DNA of 11,960 bases from an uncultured Wenzhouxiangella sp. (GCA_937876395.1 CALEIM010000006.1:1-11960); one strand, 5' to 3'. Shown: positions 1 through 6,395, numbered from the stretch's first letter. Made by a program: numbers and translations. Notes: generated by a model from the sequence alone, not told the origin.

Positions 1-488
1 CGATGTACGACATCGGCATCTACGGGCTCAACACCTCGCTGATGATGCTCGAAGGCGACACGCCCGTCGCCGTGTCGGCGGTCTACGCCTACCCGCGCGA
101 CGACCCGCGCTTCACCGAAGTCGAGGGCGGTATCGACTGGCGCCTGACCATGGCCAGCGGGGTCAACGTCCAGGGCTCCTCGTCCTATTGCTACAGCCCT
201 TACGCCTCGCGCCAGCGCTATTTCGGCGCCGAAGCCTCGCTGGTGATGGACCCGGCGACGACCTACGACGACAACAACCTGGTCATGGAAGGTGGCGGCC
301 AACCACGCCGCGAGCTCGGCGCCGGCAATCCCGCCACGCAGTTCGCGGCGCAAGTCGACGGCTTCTCGGAAGCCGCCCGCGCCAACCGCCCTCACCTGAC
401 CCCCGGCGAGATGGGCCTGCGCGACATCCGCCTGATCGAAGCGATGTACCGCAGCGCGGATTCCGGGGGCGCCGTTATCGAGTTGTAG
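1..488 (+). CDS. Gfo/Idh/MocA family oxidoreductase, C-terminal part (5' end outside window)
   Basis: This is the C-terminal ~160 residues of an NAD(P)-dependent sugar oxidoreductase of the Gfo/Idh/MocA family, closest in feel to glucose-fructose oxidoreductase-like proteins. The N-terminal Rossmann domain lies off the left edge. The frame is open from base 1, so the ATG at base 3 is internal. Visible family features are the 'YDIGIYGLN' segment at the start of the substrate-binding alpha/beta domain and the terminal 'TPGEMGLRDIRLIEAMYRSA' helix, followed by the short 'GGAVIEL' end usual for the family. The stop is TAG at 486-488. A secreted CE15-type esterase follows about 100 bp later on the same strand, which hints at sugar or uronate metabolism. 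The substrate cannot be told from this fragment. Confidence 0.85.
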   Translation, partial: MYDIGIYGLNTSLMMLEGDTPVAVSAVYAYPRDDPRFTEVEGGIDWRLTMASGVNVQGSSSYCYSPYASRQRYFGAEASLVMDPATTYDDNNLVMEGGGQPRRELGAGNPATQFAAQVDGFSEAARANRPHLTPGEMGLRDIRLIEAMYRSADSGGAVIEL

Positions 489-546
489 AGGACCGCCTCA
501 CTGTAGACGCATTAGCGAAATAGGGTCATGATGCCAGGGGCTTGGC

Positions 547-564
547 GCCGAGCGGGATCTCGGC
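547..564. repeat. Hairpin between the oxidoreductase and the CE15 esterase gene
   Basis: GCCGAG (547-552) and CTCGGC (559-564) are perfect reverse complements around a 6-nt loop. Two more G-C pairs (544-545 with 566-567) lie beyond one mismatch. No T-run follows, so it is not a standard intrinsic terminator. It sits 26 bp before the preferred esterase start at 591. It could end or attenuate transcription from the upstream gene, or be chance in GC-rich DNA. Confidence 0.3.
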
Positions 565-590
565 ACCGGCCGACGGGACGGGGTATTGCG

Positions 591-1973
591 ATGGGTCGAT
601 GGCTCGCTGCGGCGGCTGCCGCGCTGACACTTGTAACGAGCACGGGCGCTGCGGCGCAGACGGCCGCGGACGTCCACGCTGCCGAACGCGCGCGCTTCGG
701 CTTCGGCGAGCTGCGCCGGGGCGCCGATGGTGACGCGAACTCGCCCAATGCCGCCAACACCGATGAAGCGAAGGTCGGCCGATTCGGTCTGCCGCCGCTG
801 TTCGCCAGCTCGAGCGACCCTTCGCCCGGCCAGTGGACGGCCCGGCGCACCGAACTCGTTCGCCTCGTCGAGGACAACTGGGTCGGCCGCATTCCGGAGG
901 TCGCTTCCCGGTTTCGCGTGATCTGGAACAAGGCACCCGTGGAGGCGGGTCGAGGCGTCGCCGAGCAGTGGGTCGGACAAGTCGTCGCTCCGGATGGCCG
1001 GATGGGGCCGACGATCGACGCCACCGTCACGTTTCCCCCCAGTGCCGAAGGCTCACCCGCGCTGATCGACTACACTTACGTCTGGCCCGGCGGCCGAACG
1101 CCCAACTTCGGCGGACCGGCACCTCCGGATTCGGTTCAGATGGCGCTCGAGCATGGCTTCGTCCATGTCGCCTACCGCCCGCAGATGCTCCAGGCGGACA
1201 CCGCCGCGCAGATGGAGCAAGGGATCATCGGCCTCGCCCGCTGGCCGCGCGAGCGCCACGACTGGGGCGCGCTGCGTGCATGGGCCTGGGGCGCGAGCCA
1301 GCTTCGCGAGGAACTCGCCCGCGACGAGCGCATCAATGGCGAGCGGATCTCGCTTCAGGGCCATTCGCGCTTCGGCAAGGGCGTGCTCGTCGCCGCCGCG
1401 TTCGATCACGCGTTCGCCGACGCCAATGTCTCGAGTTCGGGCGCTGGTGGGGCCAAGCTGATGCGTCGCGACTATGGCGAGCGGTGGGAGAACCTCGCCG
1501 CTTCGGGCGAATTCCACTGGTTCACGCCGAACATCATGGCTTACGCCAGCGGCAACCGGACCACCGCGCACCTGCCGATCGACGCGCACACCTTGATCGC
1601 GCTGCGCGCTCCGCGCCCGCTGTTCGTCACCAGCGGCGTCTCCGACAAGGGCGATTCGTGGGTCGACCCCACCGGGATGTGGCTGGCCGTCCGCGCCGCG
1701 CAGCCCGCCTGGGCCCTGTTCGGATCGGCCGTTCCCAACGACGCGATGCCCGAACCGGGCACCGATTTCGACACGCGCTACAAGCTCGGATGGTTCCAGC
1801 ACACCGAGGGCCACGTCCCCTGGCCCGGCTACGCGGCTTTCTATGAACACGAAGCGCGTTTCGCCGGCCCCAGCACCAGCCTGCTGCCTTACACGGACCC
1901 GGTGAAGCGCCATCGGAAGCGCCGCGCGTTGGCGCTGATCGATATTGTCGGCTTCGGCCCGCCCCGGCTTTAG
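591..1973 (+). CDS. Secreted glucuronoyl esterase-like hydrolase (CE15 family)
   Basis: This is a 460-residue alpha/beta hydrolase resembling carbohydrate esterase family 15, whose characterised members cleave ester links between glucuronoxylan and lignin. The start at 591 is chosen because it opens directly into a signal peptide (MGR, hydrophobic Ala/Leu run, then GAAAQ around residues 20-24). An in-frame ATG at 528 would add an Arg-rich stretch in front. The nucleophile motif is GHSRFGK with Ser259. It is followed by 'SSSGAGGAKLMRRDYGERW', which corresponds to the CE15 SG.GGA..SRR..GE stretch. 'LIALRAPRPLFVTSG' and 'DSWVDPTG' (Asp355/Asp359, candidate acid region) come next, and the likely catalytic His is His408 in 'TEGHVPW'. 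The family's usual GCSR motif is GHSR here. The C-terminal tail after residue ~438 (KRHRKRR...) is unusual and may be non-structural. True substrate is unproven. Confidence 0.82.
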   Translation: MGRWLAAAAAALTLVTSTGAAAQTAADVHAAERARFGFGELRRGADGDANSPNAANTDEAKVGRFGLPPLFASSSDPSPGQWTARRTELVRLVEDNWVGRIPEVASRFRVIWNKAPVEAGRGVAEQWVGQVVAPDGRMGPTIDATVTFPPSAEGSPALIDYTYVWPGGRTPNFGGPAPPDSVQMALEHGFVHVAYRPQMLQADTAAQMEQGIIGLARWPRERHDWGALRAWAWGASQLREELARDERINGERISLQGHSRFGKGVLVAAAFDHAFADANVSSSGAGGAKLMRRDYGERWENLAASGEFHWFTPNIMAYASGNRTTAHLPIDAHTLIALRAPRPLFVTSGVSDKGDSWVDPTGMWLAVRAAQPAWALFGSAVPNDAMPEPGTDFDTRYKLGWFQHTEGHVPWPGYAAFYEHEARFAGPSTSLLPYTDPVKRHRKRRALALIDIVGFGPPRL

Positions 1974-1998
1974 CCCGACCGCTTGATGCCGGTCCCAG

Positions 1999-2016
1999 CG
2001 CCGATTAACATCGGCG
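1999..2016. repeat. 7-bp inverted repeat directly before the membrane-protein start
   Basis: CGCCGAT (1999-2005) and ATCGGCG (2010-2016) are perfect reverse complements around a TAAC loop, ending one base before the ATG at 2018. It lies 26 bp after the esterase stop. There is no T-run. In mRNA it would occupy the place of the ribosome-binding site of the next gene, so it could affect initiation, act as a weak terminator, or be an operator. Confidence 0.35.
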
Positions 2017-2017
2017 G

Positions 2018-2422
2018 ATGCAGGTCCACTCCGCCCACGCGGCCGCTGTACTGGGGCGCCTTCTCCTGGCGCTCGGCGCGGGTGTCGCCACCGGTGCCGC
2101 GCTCGTGGCGGTCTTCATCTACAGCGCGCTGGGCGAAACGCTCGTGTTCGAAGGCCTGTTCATCGTCGCGCTACTTTACGGAGCGGCCATCGCCGTCGTG
2201 TGCGTTCCAGTGTGGCTGAGCCTCGCGAACGTCGGTTGGGATCGCGCGCCCGCGGCAGCCGCGCTCGGCTTCGCCGCGACGGCTATCTTCGTGCTGCTGA
2301 CGACCGCCGCGGGCAGTCACGAGCGCCTCGATCTGCTGGCCTATTCGGTGGCCCCATATGCGGCATGCGGCGCCGTTGCGGCCCTGGTTACCTGGTGGAT
2401 CGGCACCAGGCTCCGGGCCTGA
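2018..2422 (+). CDS. Small integral membrane protein with about four transmembrane helices
   Basis: This is a 134-residue, strongly hydrophobic protein that I do not recognise as a named family. Four hydrophobic segments can be read at roughly residues 10-35, 44-68, 77-98 and 107-130, separated by short loops (for example 'NVGWDRAP' and 'GSHERLD'). It ends in 'WIGTRLRA', a basic end that suggests a cytoplasmic C-terminus. The ATG at 2018 is the first in frame that gives the whole first helix. No clear Shine-Dalgarno is visible because an inverted repeat occupies that place. It follows the CE15 gene by 44 bp and converges on the DUF2267 gene with a 24-bp gap. The coding pattern looks real, but the function is unknown. 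Confidence 0.6.
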   Translation: MQVHSAHAAAVLGRLLLALGAGVATGAALVAVFIYSALGETLVFEGLFIVALLYGAAIAVVCVPVWLSLANVGWDRAPAAAALGFAATAIFVLLTTAAGSHERLDLLAYSVAPYAACGAVAALVTWWIGTRLRA

Positions 2423-2446
2423 GCGGCGGCGCGCACCGGGTCTCGA

Positions 2447-2887
2447 TCAGACCGGCTCCTCCGCCGCGGCCCACATCTGCCGTATCGGCTCCGGCAGGAC
2501 CGACTTGACCTTCTCGACCTGGCCGCTGTCGATGTTGCGCGAGATCACCTCGAACACCGCCTCGATCGCCTCCGCGGGATCGACCGGGCGCGTGTCCTGC
2601 AACCATTCCGCCACCTCGGCCACGAATTCTTCGCGGCTGCGGCAGGTGCTGGGCTGCCGCCCGGGCTGGTACTGATCGTAATAGGCGCCGCGAACCAGCA
2701 GCGGAAGCTGCGCGCCGAGATGCGCCGCCGCCTCCACCGACAGTCTGTCGCGCAGCTTGTGCAGCACGGTGCTCAGCACCTTCCACGCCACCTGCCGGTC
2801 GGGGCCGATCCGGCTCATGATCTGATCGAGCCAGATGTTGGTGGTTTGCAGCGTCTTGTCGAATACGGGAAGACCGTTGGCGCTCAT
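2447..2887 (-). CDS. DUF2267 domain-containing protein
   Basis: This 146-residue protein matches the DUF2267 family over almost its whole length. Diagnostic segments are 'FDKTLQTTNIWLDQI' (residues 9-23), 'HKLRDRLSVEAAAHLGAQLP' (43-62) and 'LVRGAYYDQY' (64-73). The C-terminal half continues with 'VLPEPIRQMW' (130-139). The family is soluble and helical, and its molecular function is not established. Its start codon overlaps the stop of the upstream CBS gene as ATGA, and AGGAG lies 6 nt before the ATG, so the two are probably translationally coupled. In alphaproteobacteria such proteins often accompany CBS-domain and stress-related genes, which is the arrangement here. Confidence 0.9.
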   Translation of the reverse strand: MSANGLPVFDKTLQTTNIWLDQIMSRIGPDRQVAWKVLSTVLHKLRDRLSVEAAAHLGAQLPLLVRGAYYDQYQPGRQPSTCRSREEFVAEVAEWLQDTRPVDPAEAIEAVFEVISRNIDSGQVEKVKSVLPEPIRQMWAAAEEPV

Positions 2888-3330
2888 GACGCGCTCCTGT
2901 TCTCCGACTGTGAATGGCGCTGGCTCGGACGCGCGATCTCACCGAGCGCTTCACCCGAATCGCGCGAATCCTTCTTGGCCAGGTCGCCGATCGAAACGAT
3001 GCCGACCAGCTGCTTGTCCCGGTTCACCACCGGCATGCGGCGGACCTGGATCTCACCCATGTTCTCGAGCACTTCGTCGGTGTCGGCGTCCTCATAGCAA
3101 TACTTGACTTCCTGGCTCATGATCTCGCCGACGCGCGCGTCGGGACCACAACCTTCGCCGATGCCGCGAATGGCAATGTCGCGGTCGGTGATCATGCCGA
3201 CCAGGCGGTCGTCCTTGCCGACCGGCAGGACGCCGGCGTCGATCTGTGCCATCATCTGCGCGGCGCGCTCGATCGTGTCGTCCGGTGAAACGACGCGGAC
3301 GTCGCTCGACATGCATTGGCCTATCTTCAT
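2884..3330 (-). CDS. CBS-domain pair protein
   Basis: This 148-residue protein contains two tandem CBS motifs, at about residues 7-58 ('MSSDVRVVSPDDTIERAAQM' to 'LVGMITDRDIAIR') and 72-125 ('MSQEVKYCYEDADTDEVLENM' region to 'LVGIVSIGDLA'). CBS pairs usually bind adenosyl nucleotides and act as energy or redox sensors. There is no attached enzyme domain, so it probably acts through a partner or as a stand-alone sensor. The tail after residue ~125 is hydrophilic, Ser/Arg-rich and likely disordered. The start at 3330 is chosen because the CBS fold begins right there and GGAG lies 7 nt upstream; the frame is open much further upstream but without conserved sequence. It overlaps the DUF2267 gene by ATGA and follows the 67-aa gene after 46 bp. 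Confidence 0.92.
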   Translation of the reverse strand: MKIGQCMSSDVRVVSPDDTIERAAQMMAQIDAGVLPVGKDDRLVGMITDRDIAIRGIGEGCGPDARVGEIMSQEVKYCYEDADTDEVLENMGEIQVRRMPVVNRDKQLVGIVSIGDLAKKDSRDSGEALGEIARPSQRHSQSENRSAS

Positions 3331-3344
3331 CACCTGTCTCCTCT

Positions 3345-3360
3345 GCCGGCCACGGCCGGC
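3345..3360. repeat. GCCGGC inverted repeat upstream of the CBS gene
   Basis: GCCGGC (3345-3350), CACG, GCCGGC (3355-3360) form a 6-bp GC-only stem in the 46-bp gap between the 67-aa gene and the CBS gene on the minus strand. On the coding strand it is followed by AGAGGAGACAGGTG and the CBS start, not by a T-run. It might give partial termination or processing between the two genes. Chance is also possible at this GC content. Confidence 0.3.
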
Positions 3361-3376
3361 GTTGATGCGCCGCCGC

Positions 3377-3580
3377 TCAGCGATTGGTGCGGCCGAGCTT
3401 GCGTTCGTTGGCCCGGCCTCCGAGGCCGGCCTCGTTCTCGACGTCTCCCTCGACCGTGCTGTCGCCCTCGGCGAAATCGAGGTCGCCTCCCATCGCGTAG
3501 GCCCCCTTCGATTGGCCGATTCCGGGATTGCCCCGCAAATCGCGGTCGAGGTTGGTTTGCGCTTTGCCCTTGTTGGCCAT
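3377..3580 (-). CDS. Small hydrophilic protein, 67 aa
   Basis: This short, charged, Gly/Asp/Glu/Asn-rich protein has no hydrophobic segment and is probably poorly structured. It reads MANKGKAQTNLDRDLRGNPG at the start and has an acidic middle ('GDLDFAEGDSTVEGDVENEA'). I do not recognise a domain. It is called as a gene because a near-perfect Shine-Dalgarno (AAAGGAG) lies 7 nt before the ATG and because it follows the 57-aa gene by only 15 bp in the same direction. The string of minus-strand genes downstream (CBS, DUF2267) suggests a shared transcript. Such small hydrophilic proteins are common in sphingomonads, where some are stress-induced; any role here is inference. Confidence 0.65.
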   Translation of the reverse strand: MANKGKAQTNLDRDLRGNPGIGQSKGAYAMGGDLDFAEGDSTVEGDVENEAGLGGRANERKLGRTNR

Positions 3581-3595
3581 GATGCTGCGCTCCTT

Positions 3596-3769
3596 TCAGC
3601 TTTTCGCGCTGCTTTGTTCGTTGGCACGGTCGGCTTGCGTGATCGGGCCTTTCGAACCCTTCGAGCCGCCGCCCCATTGCTGTGCGTTGCGCGCCGCGGC
3701 GCCGCCCTGATCGGGCTCGCTCTTCTTGCTGCTGCCGCTGGCGGGCTTGGTCGAGACCTTCCGGTCCAT
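3596..3769 (-). CDS. Small basic, disordered-looking protein, 57 aa
   Basis: The protein starts MDRKVSTKPASGSSKKSEPD, contains a Gly/Ser/Lys-rich centre ('QQWGGGSKGSKGP') and ends 'NEQSSAKS'. It is lysine- and serine-rich without any hydrophobic core, so it is probably intrinsically disordered. No family is recognised. GGAGG lies 6 nt upstream of the ATG, which strongly supports translation. It is the first gene of the minus-strand run 57 aa - 67 aa - CBS - DUF2267, and a candidate EcfG-type promoter sits just upstream. An alternative reading that extends the frame far upstream to 4552 would run antisense through the next gene and is not credible. Confidence 0.6.
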   Translation of the reverse strand: MDRKVSTKPASGSSKKSEPDQGGAAARNAQQWGGGSKGSKGPITQADRANEQSSAKS

Positions 3770-3802
3770 CGCCTGCCTCCATCGTTGCGGGTGTATCGAT
3801 GC

Positions 3803-3827
3803 AACAGGCCGCGCCCGGGCTTGTTCC
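3803..3827 (-). promoter_or_regulatory. Candidate EcfG-type general-stress promoter
   Basis: On the minus strand GGAAC (3827-3823), a 16-nt spacer and TGTT (3806-3803) come within one base of the alphaproteobacterial EcfG consensus GGAAC-N16/17-CGTT. The -10 element is about 33 nt before the 57-aa start codon, leaving room for a short leader with its GGAGG. It also lies directly after the stop of the preceding coiled-coil gene, as expected for a separate promoter. The same bases can form an imperfect hairpin (AACAGGCC/GGCTTGTT on the plus strand), which is an alternative explanation. Confidence 0.4.
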
Positions 3828-3828
3828 G

Positions 3829-4362
3829 CTAATCGCTCCACCTCGCGAGCGCTTCGCGGTAAGCCTCGCGCGCTTCGTCGCGCTTTCGCTCGAGACGCGC
3901 GATTTGCCTGGCCTGCCTCGCCTTCAGCGCCTCCAGCTTGCGCTCGATCGCATCGCGCTCGGCTTCGAGCTTGCCCGCTTCCTCGGCATGACGCAGCCGC
4001 GCCTCCTTCAGCGCGGCCTCGGCCGCGTCCACCCGATCGCGCTTCGGCGAAGGTCCGGACTTCGCCTTGTTGCGGGGCTTGCCAGGTTTGTCCGCCTTTG
4101 CCCCCGCAGGTTGCTTCCTCCTGCTGGGCCCCAGCGCCTTGAGCTGCGCAGCCAGGTCGCCGCGCGATACCTTGATCACATCGCCCGGCCGTTCGAGCGG
4201 AGCCGCCATCAACTTGGCATCGGTGACCTGCTCGGCGACGCCGCGCGCGAAAAGGTCGGCATCCGCCCCCCACGCCTCGAGTGCCGCTTTCCGGCTGGGA
4301 GCGGCGACGTAAGCGTCGTGAAAACCCGTCGACGTGCGGAAGACCTTGAGCTTGCGCGCCAT
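3829..4362 (-). CDS. Coiled-coil protein of the type often annotated as TolA-like in sphingomonads
   Basis: This 177-residue protein has two parts. The N-terminal part (about 1-75, 'MARKLKVFRTSTGFHDAYVA', 'RKAALEAWGADADLFARGVA') is a compact conserved module. After a Lys/Pro/Ala-rich linker (about 80-110), the C-terminal part (110-175) is almost entirely Ala/Glu/Lys/Arg helix with heptad-like spacing, a likely coiled coil. Similar sphingomonad proteins carry the name 'cell envelope biogenesis protein TolA', but there is no transmembrane anchor or TolA C-terminal domain here, so the name probably reflects only the Ala/Lys/Glu-rich helix. The start at 4362 is chosen because the conserved module begins there; an upstream in-frame ATG (4437) would overlap the divergent SDR start. 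Function is unknown. Confidence 0.72.
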   Translation of the reverse strand: MARKLKVFRTSTGFHDAYVAAPSRKAALEAWGADADLFARGVAEQVTDAKLMAAPLERPGDVIKVSRGDLAAQLKALGPSRRKQPAGAKADKPGKPRNKAKSGPSPKRDRVDAAEAALKEARLRHAEEAGKLEAERDAIERKLEALKARQARQIARLERKRDEAREAYREALARWSD

Positions 4363-4421
4363 GTTTCGAAAACCGTGGAGCCGTTTGGCGGTTTCCGAGT
4401 TGAGCGGTGACGGAGACAGGC

Positions 4422-4622
4422 ATGGCCGAATACTCACTCGCCGATAAACGGGTTCTCATCACCGGGGGCGCCGGCGGCGTGGGCCGCGAAACCGCCGCGC
4501 GCATGCTGCATCGGGGCGCGCACGTGGCTTCCGCCGATATCCCGGCCGCCACGCAGCATGCCGAAGGCGCGACCGTTTTCTCCGGCGACCTCGGCCGCCA
4601 GGACGAAGTCGAGCGCCTGTTC
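4422..4622 (+). CDS. SDR-family oxidoreductase, N-terminal fragment cut at the sequence junction
   Basis: Only about 67 residues of a short-chain dehydrogenase/reductase are present. The start at 4422 has GGAG about 8 nt upstream and leads into 'LADKRVLITGGAGGVGRETA'. This contains the TGxxxGxG dinucleotide-binding motif (Thr14 to Gly21). 'ASADI' (Asp39) at the end of the second strand favours NAD(H), and 'SGDL' (Asp56) follows. The frame stays open until 5183, but everything after about residue 67 is the antisense of glmS. The Asn-Ala-Gly and Tyr-x-x-x-Lys catalytic motifs are absent. The end coordinate is therefore the approximate junction, not a stop codon. It is divergent from the coiled-coil gene with a 59-bp gap. 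Confidence 0.75.
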
Positions 4623-4640
4623 CACTTTGTCGACGAGCAG
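4605..4640. other. Junction between two unrelated genomic segments
   Basis: Left of here the plus strand encodes an alphaproteobacterial-type SDR. Right of here the minus strand encodes a gammaproteobacterial-type GlmS. Both proteins lose their family resemblance within this interval, and base composition and gene style change at the same place. No insertion sequence end, tRNA, attachment site or long repeat is visible. SDR-like reading extends to about 4622 and GlmS-like reading to about 4611, so a short shared stretch around GAGCGCCTGTTC may have mediated the join. Chimeric assembly is favoured over a natural rearrangement. Confidence 0.75.
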
Positions 4641-6023
4641 CTCGGCGATCAGCCTGACCTGATCTTCAAGCTCCAGAACTCCCTTCATGACCTGCGGCAA
4701 GCGACGCAGCTCGGCGACGGCCTGCACTTCACTGTCGGCATCCAGCCGGCCGCGGGCGCGGGCCAGGGTCAGGGCCAGCCAGTACAGGGCGGCAAGCTGG
4801 GTGGTGAAGGCTTTGGTGGAGGCCACGCCGATTTCCACGCCGGCCTGGGTCAAAAGTCTCAGGCCCGATTCGCGCACCAGGGCCGAGCCGGGCATATTGC
4901 TGATGGCCAGGGTCTGGAGGTAGTTGTTTTCCTGAGCAAAGCGCAGTGCCGACAGGGTATCGGCGGTTTCACCGGACTGGGAAATGCCGATAAACAGGGT
5001 GTCTGGCGGAACGGCGGGCTGGCGATAGCGGTATTCGCTGGCCACCTCGACATTGACCGGAATGCCGGCCAGGGCCTCGATCCAGTAGCGCGCCACAAGA
5101 CCGGCGTGAAAGCTGGTGCCGCAGGCGATGATGTGGATATGGCGGATCGACGGCAGAATTGCGTTGGCTTCCGGGCCGAGTGATTCGCTGAGCAGGCCGT
5201 GTGCGCCGATCTTGTCGGCCAGGGTGTTGGCCACCGCTTCGGGCTGCTCGTGAATTTCCTTGAGCATGAAGTGCCGGTAGCTGCCCTTGCTGATAGCCTG
5301 GTCCTCGTGGGCAAAGCGCTCGGCTCCGCGCTCGAAGGGCTGGCCGTCGAGGGTGTACAGCCTGGCACCGGCGCGATCAACCCGCGCCAGCTCGCGGTTT
5401 TCCAGGTGGATGAAGCGATCGGTGACCTGGAGCAGGGCGAGCGGATCGGAGGCCACGTAGTTTTCTTCGCTGGAAATGCCGATCACCAAAGGCGAGCCCA
5501 TGCGCGCCAGGTACAGCGCTTCAGGATCGTCCGGGGTGATGGCGGCCAGACCATAGGCGCCTTCAAGGCGCCGAATGGCCGCGCCAAAGGCATCGATAAA
5601 GCGCTCTTTGCCGGCTGCCTCATGAGCGATCAGGTGGGCCAGCACTTCGGTGTCGGTTTCCGACTGAAACTCGAAGCCGGCCGCCTGGAGCTCGCGTCGC
5701 AAAGGCTCGTGGTTTTCTATGATGCCGTTGTGAACCACGGCCAGGCTCTGGCCGGAGCGATGCGGGTGGGCGTTGGCCTCGCTGGGCTTGCCGTGGGTGG
5801 CCCAGCGGGTGTGGGCGATGCCGGCAAAGGCCGTGATCGGGTCAGCTTCAAGCGAATCAGCCAGCGCCTGGACCTTGCCGACGGCCCGCCGGATCACCAG
5901 TTCGCCGGCGGTGATAACGGCCACGCCGGCCGAGTCATAGCCACGATATTCCAGGCGGCGCAGGCCCTCCAGCAGAATAGGGGTAATGTTGCGTGCCGCC
6001 GTGGCACCTACGATTCCGCACAT
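4611..6023 (-). CDS. glmS: Glutamine-fructose-6-phosphate aminotransferase (isomerizing), truncated at its C-terminus
   Basis: GlmS converts fructose 6-phosphate and glutamine to glucosamine 6-phosphate, the first step of UDP-GlcNAc synthesis in the cytoplasm. The start at 6023 gives MCGIVGA, placing the nucleophilic Cys right after the removed Met; an in-frame ATG at 6044 would bury it. The glutaminase domain (residues 2 to ~220) shows 'HTRWATHGKPSEANAHPH' and 'VVHNGIIENHEPLR'. The linker 'HFMLKEIHEQPEAV' and the first SIS domain ('IACGTSFHAG', 'ISQSGETADT', 'VASTKAFTTQL') follow. Family resemblance stops at about residue 471 of a usual ~610. Most of the second SIS domain, with the conserved Glu, His and Lys of the synthase site, is missing. 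The frame runs on to 4434 only by reading the antisense of the SDR gene. Divergent from etfB. Confidence 0.93.
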
Positions 6024-6395
6024 GGTTTGGGGTAGTTCCAGCAAACGAAGGTGGGAGGATTGTAGTCCGAGCGGCGTTTGGCGGCCAGTATCAGCGCCGT
6101 GTCAGTGGTCGAAGGGCTTAGCTGATGTATCGCATTCCGATCTCTGAACCTGCCAGACGACAGGTCCAATCGTGCAGCTGCGATCAACCCCGGGCGCTTG
6201 ATCTGTCTTCGCCCAACGGCTGCAAGGTGGAAACACTGCCGCTGACAATCATGGATGAAGTTCTGGCGACGATGGGCGCCTTGTTCAAATAGCCTGAGGA
6301 AGCTCTGATCTATCAGGCGCGGGCGCATTGAGCGCAGCGTCTCCGTTACAATATGGCGCTTTGCCAAGCAACGTTACTGTCAGGACAATTCGCCC
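6024..6395. other. Divergent glmS-etfB intergenic region
   Basis: This 372-bp spacer separates the divergent glmS and etfB genes and should hold both promoters. TACAAT occurs on each side in the right orientation (6347-6352 on plus, 6064-6059 on minus) as possible -10 boxes, but neither has a convincing -35 at normal spacing. A 55-codon plus-strand ORF (6125-6292) is listed separately. I see no tRNA, riboswitch, IS end or clear terminator. The 5' UTR of glmS is short and does not contain a recognisable glmS ribozyme. Confidence 0.5.
6125..6292 (+). CDS. Doubtful small ORF, 55 aa
   Basis: The ORF starts at ATG 6125 with AAGGG about 9 nt upstream and ends at TAG 6290-6292. The product starts MYRIPISEPARRQVQSCSCD and ends 'LPLTIMDEVLATMGALFK', which looks like a plausible amphipathic helix. 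It has three cysteines (17, 19, 33). I recognise no family. It may be a small gene, a remnant of a decayed gene whose 3' end remains, or chance. It lies inside the glmS-etfB promoter region, transcribed in the etfB direction. Confidence 0.25.
   Translation: MYRIPISEPARRQVQSCSCDQPRALDLSSPNGCKVETLPLTIMDEVLATMGALFK

Noticed and set aside
498..1030. Long minus-strand ORFs opposite the CE15 gene
   Set aside because: Arg/Pro/Ala-rich translations typical of shadow frames in GC-rich DNA; the plus strand has a signal peptide and catalytic motifs.
4365..4400. EcfG-type promoter upstream of the coiled-coil gene (GGAAA ... GGTT on the minus strand)
   Set aside because: Two mismatches, and the -10 would lie only about a dozen bases from the start codon.
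6324..6352. TACAAT (6347-6352) as a complete sigma-70 promoter for etfB
   Set aside because: The only -35-like TTGAGC is 13 bp away, too short; without a -35 a single hexamer is weak evidence.
6008..6367. 119-codon minus-strand ORF over the glmS start and upstream spacer
   Set aside because: It overlaps the glmS start in another frame, has no recognisable protein features and would occupy the whole glmS promoter.
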